A DNA stretch of 64,000 nucleotides from Paralithodes platypus (taxonomy: Eukaryota; Arthropoda; Malacostraca; Decapoda; Lithodidae). The DNA lies in NCBI GenBank assembly GCA_032716605.1, contig CM064560.1, forward strand, positions 13,290,040 to 13,354,039, in the 5' to 3' direction. The notes below the pieces were generated by a model, which searched no databases, was not told the origin of the DNA, and saw only the letters and a list, made by a program, of their open reading frames with translations. Shown here in pieces: positions 53,712-63,400 of this stretch. How positions within the stretch are numbered: position 1 is the stretch's first letter; the number at the start of each line of letters is the position of its first letter. Position numbers and translations under genes: made by a program.

Positions 53712-54915
53712 CTACCGTCTGGTAGAGAAAAGTCCCGACCCCGGGACTGGAGATGGTAATGTCTTGAAGTATTATCTTCGTAGACAGGGGTCAGGTGCTG
53801 GAGGAAGTGGTAATAAATGACTCCCTGGTTGTTAGGGGTGGCCATCTTGTCTCCGGTGAGGGTGAGGAGAGAAGAGGAGTCATAGTACCTCAAATGGTCG
53901 AGCACGTGGTGAGGTGACTTGATCACTTTGGTGGAGTCCTTCCGCGCCAGGGTTATCATGTCAATCCGCATCTTGGTGGTGGTCGTCAGCGAGGGCGTTG
54001 TCGTGGCTGGAGGTGGTTGGAGAGTGATGACAGAGAGCCTGGCTTGGCCCAGGTCATGAGGTTGTGCGGACGCCGAAGTACCAGGCTGGGGGGAGGAGCT
54101 TGGTGCGGACGCCGAAGTACCAGGCTGGGGGGAGGAGCTTGAAGACGCTTGATCCTTAACCTTTCTCGCTTTAGGCTGAGACAGGGCTGGTTCCCATCTG
54201 GTGGGTGGCTTCACAGGTCTTCCACAGCGGGTATGAGAAGGCAGTCTGGGAAATGGGGGAGATGGAGTTAGAGGTGACATTGAGCGAAATTTTGATATTG
54301 TTTTTCGCCTGGGAAGTTGAGAAGGAGGGGAAATAGATTGAGGAGAAGGAGGTAGGGTTTTAGAGATAGGAGGAGTAGGTGAGGGGTTTTTAGGATGGAA
54401 GCTGGGGGTGATAGGCAAAGTGGGGGGTATGTTGGTGAGTTGTGGTGGCGAGGGGGGAAGACTAGACGTGGCAAGGTTAATTAAAGGTGATGGTTGAGAA
54501 GGAGGTTGCGGAGGTGAAACGAGAGGAGAGGAGATGTGAGAAGATTTGGGCTTAGGAATGCGGGAAGGGGTGAAGGTGACAGGAGGTGAAAGAGAAGAGG
54601 GGGAAGTTTGGGTTTGAGTAGAGAGAACAGGAGGAGGTCGATGTTTAGGAAGGTGAGAAGGGGTGAACTGGTTGAGGCGAGTGGGAAGGGTGACAGGAGG
54701 TTGCAGTACAGGAGAGTGAAGGGCAGGCAAAGGAGAATTGAGTGGGGGAGTGGAAAGAGGTGGAGGGAGAGGGACAGCATGGTTGAGAGGGACAGGTCCG
54801 GAAAGACAGGAAGTTTGAGGGTGAAGATTTGAAACAGGGGTACAGTCAACATCCTGATCAGGCTCAGCTACAACAGTAATATTCTTATTAATAGGTTGAA
54901 ACCTTCTGACAAACC
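53594..54915 (-). CDS. pol C-terminal proline-rich extension, running into the 3' LTR
   Basis: A long Pro/Ser/Thr-rich tail (54730-53594 open, sense continuing from about 54915) follows the integrase C-terminus. It contains CGRPVKPPTRW, a short basic-Pro motif like the (S/T)R-x-GR-x-x-(K/R)PP seen at gypsy pol ends. The last ~39 codons lie inside the LTR and end at TAG 53594-53596. The role is unknown. The related old element has a similar Pro-rich tail at 62.2-63.6 kb. An env function is not supported, as no signal peptide or membrane segment is seen. Confidence 0.6.
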
Positions 54916-56517
54916 TATTCCTATAAGTGCGAGATTCACATGATAGTTAATTATGACCTGGAAACAGTTTGGGATCCTAAGGATCTCAAATGGACCCTTG
55001 TACCGTGGCTTCAGTTTGGAGGGTACAGGTAAGATGGCGACCATGACTAGGTCGCCTAATTGGTGAGGGTTGTTCTTGGGGGCTTCATCAGGCTGGAGAT
55101 CTTGGGAAAACTGGAGCTGACGTAGGCGGTTCCTGAGGTGGACGAGGTTGGTATTTAGACCTGGTGAGGCCTCAGTAGGGGCAGCTAGGTGACGTAGTGG
55201 TATGAGGAGAGGTGGGCTCCCAAAAACCATCTCATGAGGGGTGATCCCGTTGTCTCTGGGGCAGGTGTTTATTCCCCATTGTATGATGCGAATTTGGCTG
55301 GTCCAGTCCAATGAGTTCATCTGTTGGAGGCGTGTCCGGATTTGATTGGCGATGGTTCTATGAGATCGCTCGCAGATGGAGTTTCCTTTTGGCCAGTAGG
55401 GTGAAGAGTGGCTGATGTGAAATCCAAACATTTCGGAGATCTGCGTCCAAATTTGTCCGGTGAATTCATTGTCGGAGTGGATTGCCTGTGGCAATCCAAA
55501 ATAGGGAAAGACATGTTGTAATAATGCCTCGGTGACGGCCATAGCAGTGTGTTCTCTGGCAGGGCAGGCGATCACGTATTTTGAGTACGTGTCCACGAAG
55601 GTGATGATGTAGCGGTATCCCCTGTCGTTTTGTAGAGGTCCCATGACGTCTACTGCCAAAAGTTGCCAGGGTTTAGAAGCGATGAGTTTGCCGGAAGGTC
55701 CTGGGGTGCGTGTTTGGTCTTTTCCCAGGGTGCAGGCACGGCAAGCTTCAGTGATTTTCTTGGCCGTGGTGTAGGGGCGAGGAGTCCAGTAGATGTTTTT
55801 GAACGTGTTCACCAACTTCTTTTGGCCTAGATGGATCCCGTTGTTGGTGTGCAAGGAAGACATCATTTGTTCAGCATCCTCAGGCCCTAATACGATCTGA
55901 CCTTCTGGGGTAAAGAGGGCATCACCCCTTCTTTGTAAGAGGCCAAAAAGTCGGGTGGAGATCCAAGTTGGTTTGTCGTTCCGGAGGTAGGCCTGGATGA
56001 GAGGGGGAGTGGTAGTAGGTGGTGGTCGAGGTTCTTGGATGGCGTTGAGTTGTTCTGGTGCCAGTGGGAGCCGGGATAAGGCGTCTGCATTGGTATGGAG
56101 TTTTCCCGGCCTGTAGGAAATCTCAAAATCAAACTCCTCAAGTGATTCTTGCCAACGGACTGTTAGGGCATTCTTAGAGTCAGATTTCCTGAGCCATTGT
56201 AAGGCTTGGTGGTCAGTGATGATGGTGATCTTGACGCCAGCTAGGTAGGCCCGGAAGTGTTGGAGGGCCCAAACGATGCCCAAGCATTCTCTTTTAGTTA
56301 CCGGGTAGTTGGTTTCTGCCGGGGTTAAGGTCCGGCTGGCACAAGCAATGATGTGCTCTCGTCCTTCTCGATTTTGGGAGAGGACTGCACCGACGCCGAG
56401 AAGGGACACGTCGGTGTAGAGTCTAAAGGGTAGTTGGTAGTCCGGAAAAGAGACGACAGGGGAAGACACGAGTAGGTCCTTGAGGGAGGTGAAGGCTTGG
56501 AGACGGTCGGGGTCCAC
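54868..56517 (-). CDS. pol, RNase H and integrase part (549-codon frame)
   Basis: RNase H: RLYTDVSLLGVGAVL, VTKRECLGIVWAL, ITDHQALQWL and NADALSRL supply the four acidic residues. Integrase: zinc domain with HLGQ...CRACTLGK, and a core with AVDVMGPL (Asp), HSDNEFTG (Asp; SDNE where many relatives have SDNG) and GNSICERSHR (Glu). The C-terminal GPY/F-like module is YKGPFEIL. No chromodomain is seen. The frame's last ~25 codons are out of register: after NYHV the conserved R-T-Y-R-N-R-F-V-R sense continues in the next frame. Confidence 0.9.
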   Translation of the reverse strand: MDPDRLQAFTSLKDLLVSSPVVSFPDYQLPFRLYTDVSLLGVGAVLSQNREGREHIIACASRTLTPAETNYPVTKRECLGIVWALQHFRAYLAGVKITIITDHQALQWLRKSDSKNALTVRWQESLEEFDFEISYRPGKLHTNADALSRLPLAPEQLNAIQEPRPPPTTTPPLIQAYLRNDKPTWISTRLFGLLQRRGDALFTPEGQIVLGPEDAEQMMSSLHTNNGIHLGQKKLVNTFKNIYWTPRPYTTAKKITEACRACTLGKDQTRTPGPSGKLIASKPWQLLAVDVMGPLQNDRGYRYIITFVDTYSKYVIACPAREHTAMAVTEALLQHVFPYFGLPQAIHSDNEFTGQIWTQISEMFGFHISHSSPYWPKGNSICERSHRTIANQIRTRLQQMNSLDWTSQIRIIQWGINTCPRDNGITPHEMVFGSPPLLIPLRHLAAPTEASPGLNTNLVHLRNRLRQLQFSQDLQPDEAPKNNPHQLGDLVMVAILPVPSKLKPRYKGPFEILRIPNCFQVIINYHVNLALIGIGLSEGFNLLIRILLL

Positions 56518-56519
56518 AC

Positions 56520-57416
56520 AAAAGGTTCTTCCTTCCTAGTTAAGTCGTGTAGAGGTCTGGCAATGGTGGCGAAATTCTTCACAAACCTCCGATAGTAGGA
56601 GGCAAGGCCTAGGAAAGCTCTTACTCCTTTTACTGACTTCGGGGGTTGGATCTCCTGGATGGCTTGGAGTTTCTTGGGGTCAGGTGCAAGTCCTTCTTCT
56701 GACACCAGATGTCCTAAGAATTGGACCTGATGTCGAGCCATGGTGCATTTAGTAGGCTTCAGCTTTAATCCGGCTTGTTGGATCCTCTGGAAAACTTGGC
56801 GGAGGCGTTGGAGGTGTTCTGCCCAGGTACGACCAAATACTATGATGTCGTCCAAGTACGCCAGACATGTTTCCCAAGTTAATCCCTGAAGTACGGATTC
56901 CATCAGTCGGGAGAAGGTGGCGGGACCGTTACATAATCCGAATGGCAGCACTGAGAACTCGTAAAGCTTCCCTTGGCTGGTGGAGAAAGCTGTTTTTTCT
57001 TGGTCGGTGGGGGCGACGGGGACCTGCCAGTATCCGGATTGCAGGTCCAGTGTGGAGAACCATCTGGCCCCTAAGAGGGAGTCTAGGGAGTCGTCGATGC
57101 GTGGTAGTGGGGTGGCATCTTTGATGGTGACATCGTTGAGTTGTCGGTAGTCGATGCAGAATCGAGATGACCCATCCTTCTTCTTGACCAGTACCACTGG
57201 AGAGGACCAAGGGCTAGTTGATGGGTTGACGATGCCAGCTTCTAACATCTCTGCAACTTGCTTCTGTTCTTCTTGGCGCTGAAGGGGGTTCTTTCTTCGT
57301 ATAGCCTGTCTGACTGGGGGTCCAACAGTGTGAATGTGGTGTTCTAGGACATGGGTGTGGCCTACATCTTGGGGTTGGTGGCAAAGATGTCCTGGTATTC
57401 GGCCATTAACTGGCAC
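56520..57416 (-). CDS. pol, reverse transcriptase part
   Basis: Gypsy-type RT: PSTSPWSSPVVLVKKKDGS, FCIDYRQLND, LDLQSGYWQVPV, LPFGLCNGPATF and catalytic AYLDDIIVFG are all intact, with thumb motifs FLGHLV and FLGLASYYRRF. The open frame runs to 56325, but from about 56520 the coding sense continues one base over in the RNase H frame (ACCCCG run). The first residues shown belong to the shifted joint with the protease. Confidence 0.9.
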
Positions 57417-58230
57417 AGATCGTCCTTTTGTTGAGGGGTGAGGTGAGTAGGAACGTCTGGGAGTGATGTAGTTGATGCAGGAATGGAGGTGGTGGTGTCG
57501 GTTGAAGGCTGGTCATCATAAGTCTCTAGTTCTCCGATGGTGAGACCCCTGGGTAGGGTGATAGGGTGGTCGGAGATGTTGGCTATTCTTACTGCATTTT
57601 GTTTTAAAATGGCAGGAGCAGTGAGACAATCCCTGTCAAAAGGGCTCTGAAGAGAGGGAGTGTGAATGAGTTCTCCGTTGAGGGCTGGATGGATGGGTAC
57701 CCAATGTTCATGATGTGGCAGCAAGGTGATGGGTTGAATGGTGATGGCCGATGCAACACGGATGGCTTTCAAGGTTTGAGGAGGGTCATGGAGCGGTGTG
57801 GCAATCTTCGGAGTGGTGAGTCCTGGGGGTTTGGTGGAAAATAACAATCTTCTTTCAACACACTGGATAGTAGTGCGGAGGGCCGTGAGAAGGTCGAATC
57901 CCAGGTATCCGTCGTAGGTGGTTTCTTGGGAGGGAAATACCATGAAAGCGTGGTGATGGCCGTGGTTAGGTTGAGGGGTGGCCACATACAGTGGGGCCGT
58001 GATGCCAGTACTAGAAATAAGGTTGTCGTTGGCATCAATGAGGGTGATGGACGAGTGTTGAATTGGTCCAAAAGTGTTGTGATGTCTCTGGTGGTAAGAG
58101 GAAAAAATACAGGATCTTGAAGCTCCGGTGTCGACAAGGAGTCGAGAGTTGACTCCCTGGATGGTCAGGTGGGTGTAAATGGGAGGCTTTATCATATCAT
58201 AGCTGCCCCTATCTCGAGCCCCCGCCAGTT
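57362..58230 (-). CDS. pol, protease part (PR and linker)
   Basis: Retropepsin-like protease: the hydrophobic lead THLTIQGVNSRLLVDTGASR contains the DTGA active site, and GYLGFDLL further on is the ALLG-type second motif. The open frame from ATG 58195 extends upstream without stop (GARDRGSYD), so that Met need not be the true start. The frame stops in TAG at 57362, one base out of register with the RT that continues immediately (NPK then DVGHTHVLEH in the next frame). Confidence 0.82.
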
Positions 58231-58254
58231 TGCAAGTTGGTGGGCGGGGGCGGT

Positions 58255-59124
58255 CTAAAAACCCGGTTTGATGACTTCCGGCTCGACTGTACTGTGGTCG
58301 TCCGGGTCACCAACCTCGTCGTAGTCCTCAGCTCCTGCGGTGCCGTCTTCTAGGATGGTGGCAACTCTTCTGGAGGGCTTCAGCCAGGGAATCTGTCCCC
58401 AGAACAGTGGAACCCTCGAGCGTTTGGCCAGCAACTCGGCAAAAGACCTCTTCAACCCATTAATAGGGCACTGGGACCCGCAGGGCTTCCAGTCTCCAGG
58501 CTTGACTCTGGCCCATTCTTCCGGCTTGTCCTGGTTGCGGCTAGGGTGGTAGGTTGGTCCGGAATGAGCTCCTTGTGGCTTAGTGGGAGCTCGTTGGATA
58601 CCCGCGATCTTTCCTTGCTCCTGGGATTTTTGCAGGGCCAGAATACGGCGTATGATAGGGAGGTCTGTATTATATCCGGCCGGTTCTGTGATGGCAAAAT
58701 GGTCCCGGACTGCACGCGGAAGGATCCTCATCAGGGTCCGGCGGACGTTCTCCTTCCTCTCCGCAGCTGTAGCCGTTGTGAATGCGGTGGAAGCCAGCCT
58801 GGTAAGCTTGCTGATGGTGGCGTCGAGGTCCCCGTCGTAGGTGATGGCGTGAAATTGCTGGTCGGCTATTACAGTACCTAAGACGGGGTTAATGGCAGTT
58901 TTAGTGTATGTTTCAAACTGTTCCCAGGTCATTCCGGGGTTCTCTTTTACATAACTGGAAACTAGGGCCATAGACCGCCCTAGCTTCATGACTACAGTAT
59001 GTATTTTAGGGGCAACTTCATCTTTAAATATGATGTCAAGCACTGGCTTGACAACCTCTAAATAGGTGGCAATGTCAGTTTCCTCTTGTCTGAAAGGAAT
59101 AATATCCAGTGCTTTCCCTGCCAT
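58255..59124 (-). CDS. gag of the young gypsy element (289 aa)
   Basis: The start ATG at 59124 lies about 80 nt after the primer site. The protein opens MAGKALDIIPFRQEETDI and is helical and charged like a capsid (for example PGMTWEQFETYTKTAIN). No CCHC zinc knuckle is visible; only a CGSQC pair occurs, near residue 217. The C-terminus is acidic. Gag would form the particle. The downstream pol frame is displaced by -1 relative to gag, as expected for -1 frameshifting or as one more indel. The N-terminal two thirds have no strong recognisable signature, so the name rests on position. Confidence 0.75.
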   Translation of the reverse strand: MAGKALDIIPFRQEETDIATYLEVVKPVLDIIFKDEVAPKIHTVVMKLGRSMALVSSYVKENPGMTWEQFETYTKTAINPVLGTVIADQQFHAITYDGDLDATISKLTRLASTAFTTATAAERKENVRRTLMRILPRAVRDHFAITEPAGYNTDLPIIRRILALQKSQEQGKIAGIQRAPTKPQGAHSGPTYHPSRNQDKPEEWARVKPGDWKPCGSQCPINGLKRSFAELLAKRSRVPLFWGQIPWLKPSRRVATILEDGTAGAEDYDEVGDPDDHSTVEPEVIKPGF

Positions 59125-59204
59125 CCTGACTACTTATCCCTGTCGTGATACTCTCAAAATATTTAAAGCAGGAAAACCCTGAAAGGCTACCTTCGAGAAA
59201 GAGA

Positions 59205-59218
59205 CACCGCTGCCACCA
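59205..59218 (-). other. Primer-binding site, complementary to tRNA-Leu 3' end
   Basis: On the minus strand TGGTGGCAGCGGTG lies one base inside the 5' LTR. It is complementary to CACCGCTGCCA-CCA, the 3' end of common eukaryotic tRNA-Leu(AAG)-type molecules. Its position is right for minus-strand priming. Confidence 0.8.
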
Positions 59219-59219
59219 G

Positions 59220-61160
59220 TGTTATGCCCGGTCCAAATTGGAACGTGAGATATTCTTTGTACAATGAGCAGCTCTCTAACTGGATAGGTATACCTTAAAC
59301 TTTAAATAAAGAGACAACACGGCAGGATAGTAAGTACACAGGTAACAAGTTAACATGGGTTTTATTCAGTTTAACACCTGGTTCATGGAGGAGCAAGACA
59401 TATATTTTATACCTGTAACCTGGAGATCATCAACAACAATAAGAATAATTAAGACATACAATACTCAGGTTATCAAGTAAGCAATAGGAGTCGGACAATG
59501 GGTCCGGACTCAAGGTAATAATAATACTCCTAGGATACAATTATAAGGTATCCAAAATGGTGGAGGTACACCTCCTACCCAAATAGATCTCAGAGAGGAT
59601 CTCAACAAAAGACAAGAGTGCAGTAATGGCAAATGCCGTCTGGATCATGCAATGATGTCCCCGGCATATAGTGACGTTAACTGACTCTAAAGCAATAATG
59701 GCCAAGTGGTCATCAACAATGAAGTGGGCTCGGAAAGGCTCACAAATGATATTAATACTATAGGTGTGCTAGATCTCACCTGGCAAAGATTAATCCTTAA
59801 CTCTAATTGTGTACTAGCAGGGTGCTGAAGGCTGAGGCAACAATCGTCGGGAGCTGAGATAGAGTGAAATCTATTCGAGTTATGAACCTGACAGAATGTT
59901 AAATGAATTAGGCTAGAAGTTATACAAAGGGACTAGATTACGTGCAAATATGTGTTTGTGTTTGATGCTATGGGTCTTATATAAGCACGCCCCCTCTGTC
60001 GGGCTATGGGAGACCAATAACCCGGGAAGGTGCATATATAAGGATCCCCTGATAGGTATGTATAATGGGTCCCGGCAAGTGGGCTAATTAACGTCAATTT
60101 AAGTAGGGAGAAGAAAGACCTCTCGCAAGACGTAATGTTAATGAGAACCCCTGAAGATAACTTCTACCACAACCCTGAGTCAACTCTATACCCAGAAACG
60201 GTACAAAAGCACTTAAAGGAGAGCTGTAGTGAAGAGGAGGGCCCATAGATCGAGGGAGGATCCAGTAGTCCGGAGGGCGGCTGGGCGTGATGACTCCGGA
60301 AGTTGGTCCAGGGGGGGGCGGCTGGGCGTGATGACTCCAGCTACTGGTCCAGGGTGAGTCACAAGATGATTCCTTAGACCTTGGCGCCTACCACGGGACA
60401 ACCGGGTTCCTCTTGCACTCCCACAGTGCAGTGATCCCCAAAGGATATGCTGGAGTTCTGCTACAAGGTTTGGGGGGTTAGGGTGACTAGCATAATGATC
60501 TACCTAGAGTGGCAAGCAGTCTAGATAGTGACATTATAGGTAGTCTAAGGGGGGTCAAGGTAAGTGTCTTCCTTCCTTGCTAGTTCGTGGAACTATCAGA
60601 ACCATGTAGCAAAAAGAGAATCCAGAAAGGGGAGCCCAAAGTGGGTTGCCCAAAATTAGTCCTCTTCCTGATGGGGGGAACCCGATCTGGTAGATCTCTA
60701 GTTATTACACTATCCTCATAATCCCTTGAACAAAACAAGGTAGGAATCCTTTGGTACTTGGTTTGTGCACTGCATCGAAGGCCAGAAAGGGGGAGCCCAA
60801 AGTGGGTTGCCCAAGCTAGTCCTCTTCCTGATGGGGGGAACCCGACCTGGTAGATCTTCGATCACAGCACACAACTGACAAGTTGAACACCAGCTATCTC
60901 TGGCTGTTCTTACCCTGAACTAAAGAATACCAAATGGCAAGCTTAGTTAATGATGTCCAGGCTGGGTGAGTATAAGGCAATCTTCTTGCCCCTACTTAAG
61001 GCGCCCGGCTTGAGAGGATCAAGGGCGTTTGGCGCGTGGTGGTTATGTCCTTGTGGCTCTGGGGGTGGCGCGCCTGGACTCTGGCTGGCAGGAGTAGGGT
61101 TGGCTGCAGGTTTTAGTGGCAGCTAGAGATGCGGTCTTATCATCCTGAGACCGCATCTCA
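59220..61160 (-). repeat. 5' LTR of the young gypsy element (1,941 bp)
   Basis: Near-identical to 51770-53711. A 62-codon reverse frame appears in both LTRs but shows no motif. In minus orientation this copy would drive transcription; AT-rich TATATAA-like sequence near 59977-60040 could hold a core promoter, which is inference. Confidence 0.95.
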
Positions 61161-61657
61161 ATATAAATCAACAGATATGGATTAGTACAAGCACAGGGTT
61201 AGGTTAGTTTTCTGTGGATCGGTGGCATACATAGAAAAACGGGTTTTCATGGGGTAACAATTGTTGAGGCGGTTGTACCGAGTTCAACACAGTCACCGTG
61301 GACACACACGATGCGGGTATTATAGTTTACGTCTTCTAAAATTAGGGGGCAGGGTTGCTACATAATTAAATACTTGACTGACCTAATCACGATCTGATTG
61401 GTTTGAATGGAGACAAGTTGTCTTTAGATCGCCGTCGTACCTACACAATGAAAGTAACATATATAGTCTGCATGCATGGTTGGTACCTTCATTAAATACA
61501 TACTTAGTCGGTACATCAAGAATGTTCATTGTTAAAGTAATGTGGTTTGTATATTAGAAGGCTGTGATTGAGGAGACGTATACATATGTGGTTATGTGAA
61601 AGGAAGAAAACGAAGTTGGTGTGTTGTGTGGGTGTCTGTCTTGGATGTGGGAACCTA

Positions 61658-62236
61658 CTACTTGTGGTCGACGTGCCTTTGGACCTTTTGTTTTCCGGCC
61701 GTGTTGGGGTCGATCCTTTGGTCCCGTCGTTTGAACCTAACATATTCGAAAGGTTGTGAGTATAACACCTTTGGTCGAAGTGTCTTTGTGATCTCTTGTT
61801 TTCCGGCCGTGTCGGCTTCCTTTGATCCTGTGGGTGCGTATTTTTCTTTCCGGCTGTTGGGTCCTTTCGTCCCTGCCGGCTTCCGTTCTGGTTCTTGCGG
61901 AATTGTTACTGGGTTGTGGGTCGGGAGGTTGGTGGGGGACATTCCTTTTGGTGGTATTTTACTTCCCTCCCCTTCGTCGTAGGTTCGTCCCCGAGCCTCA
62001 AGGGTGAAGAAGAAAGAGAGTCCTTGGTGGTGTGTCATAGGTAGTGTATGTAGGAGTTCCCACCAATGGATGGAGCGGGCATCCGGGGTTTTGAGGGGAT
62101 CGATGATTACCTGAAGGAATGACGTAGTGGTGTTTATTATGGAGGCTGTGATTGCTTCGTGGGGGGCTGGAATGCGGACTACGTGTCCAGAGTCTGTGGA
62201 TATTTTAACTCTCTTAATGAATGGTGTCGTGTTCAT
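61658..62236 (-). CDS. Unrecognised 192-codon ORF in the 3' region of the old element
   Basis: Contiguous frame with a mixed, folded-looking N-terminal half (IIDPLKTPDARSIHWWELLH) and a basic, Lys/Glu-rich C-terminal half. I do not recognise a family. The position after pol suggests an accessory 3' ORF or LTR-overlapping tail. The composition of its C-terminal half resembles the short reverse frames at 45.2 and 50.4 kb (for example ERKAHRTKGP), but I could not align them. Confidence 0.35.
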   Translation of the reverse strand: MNTTPFIKRVKISTDSGHVVRIPAPHEAITASIINTTTSFLQVIIDPLKTPDARSIHWWELLHTLPMTHHQGLSFFFTLEARGRTYDEGEGSKIPPKGMSPTNLPTHNPVTIPQEPERKPAGTKGPNSRKEKYAPTGSKEADTAGKQEITKTLRPKVLYSQPFEYVRFKRRDQRIDPNTAGKQKVQRHVDHK

Positions 62237-63400
62237 TGGGGTGGCTGAGTGGTGAGTTGGGGAGGGTGGTGGGAGGTGGGGCTTTACTTTTATTGGTTTG
62301 TTTACAGTCTGGCTGGGAGGGCGGGCGGACCGCTAGGTTTGCGGTTAGCGTAGGGTTTCCCTTTACGTCTGGAGGCTGTCTGGGGTACTGGGAGGGGGTT
62401 TGTTGTTGGGGGGGGGGGGGGGGGGGGGTAGGTGAAGAGCGTTTACCGTTATGTTTTCTATGGGTATAGGGAGGCTGGGTAGACAGAGTGCGGTTTGGTG
62501 TTGGGGGTTGAATAGGGGCAAGTCGTAGTATAGGTGTGTGGATTGTTTGAGAGGTCGCGGTTTTGTTTGTATTAGTTTCGTGGATAGGAGAAAATCGGAG
62601 AGGTCGGGTTACTAGGTGTCCTGATGTAGTTCGTAGGGGGGGGGGGGGATTTATGATTTCGGGGCTTGATTCACTGGATGAGGTTCTGTATTGGGGTAGG
62701 GTTTGGTTGGGGTTTCGAGGAGGTGTGTTGGGGGGAGTGTTAGTGGGCGTATTTGTGGTCGATGAGGTAGGTGTTTTGTGGTGTTTCTTTATGGAGGAAG
62801 GGATGGTGGAAGGAAACGGTGCAGTGAAGGGGGGTGCGAGTCTAATCGGTAGGGAAAAGGGGTGTAAGTTGGTGGTCATTTCGGAGCAGCTGGGTTGGTT
62901 GTCGATTATGCGGGTTGTTGGATTCTGGAGGGCATAATCGTGATCTAAGATGTTGGGGGGTTTTGGGGGTTGGCGATGGGAGAACTAGGAGATGTGGATT
63001 TGGAGGAGGCTGGTTGTGGACTGGGGGTTGATGGGGGAGAAGGGGTTGGTGAGGAAGTTAGAGGTGTTTCTATGGAAGCGGCGGGGCTGTCTTTCTTTTG
63101 AAATGAGCGGGTCGGTGGGGGTTTGTGGGTGGAAGTAGAAGTTTTGTGTTGGTGGAAACGTGGTAATGTAGTTCTTTTCCACAGGTGTTTGGTAGGGTAG
63201 GTTTTGGATAAGACACGTGGCATTAGTTGGTAACGGTGGGTGGCATGAGAGTGTTGATGAGGTATGGTTTTTGTTTGTTGAGATTTGTTGTGTGAAGCTG
63301 AAGGAATAGGTACCGAAGGGGGGGGTTTACCGCGGGTGACAATGTGAAGGGGGCAGGGGTTCGGGGGGTATGCTGGCGAAAAGTAGGGATAGGTGGGGTA
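62214..63400 (-). pseudogene. Proline-rich pol tail of the old element, frame-shifted
   Basis: Low-complexity P/T/S-rich coding-like sequence in two frames (62945-63637 and 62214-62879), with SGHLVTRPLRFSP resembling the TRSGR-type motif near gypsy pol ends. A poly-C/G run at 62410-62428 and another at 62637-62648 are likely slippage points. Not a complete reading frame. Confidence 0.45.

Larger units (their letters stand above)
51770..61160 (-). mobile_element. Complete young Ty3/gypsy-type LTR retrotransposon, 9.39 kb
   Basis: Two LTRs of ~1.94 kb, a 5-bp target duplication ATATA (51765-51769 and 61161-61165), a tRNA-Leu-type primer site, gag, and pol in the order PR-RT-RH-IN. By eye the LTRs differ at three places: C/T at 51796/59246, T/C at 52209/59659, and one A in a run near 52747/60195. 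That is about 99.8% identity, so insertion is recent. All catalytic motifs are present. Pol is broken by three one-base frame changes that all look like losses at short homopolymers. Confidence 0.95.

Noticed and set aside
53594..54915. Envelope gene (errantivirus-like) after pol
   Set aside because: No signal peptide, furin-type site or membrane anchor. It is Pro-rich and continuous in sense with the integrase C-terminus.
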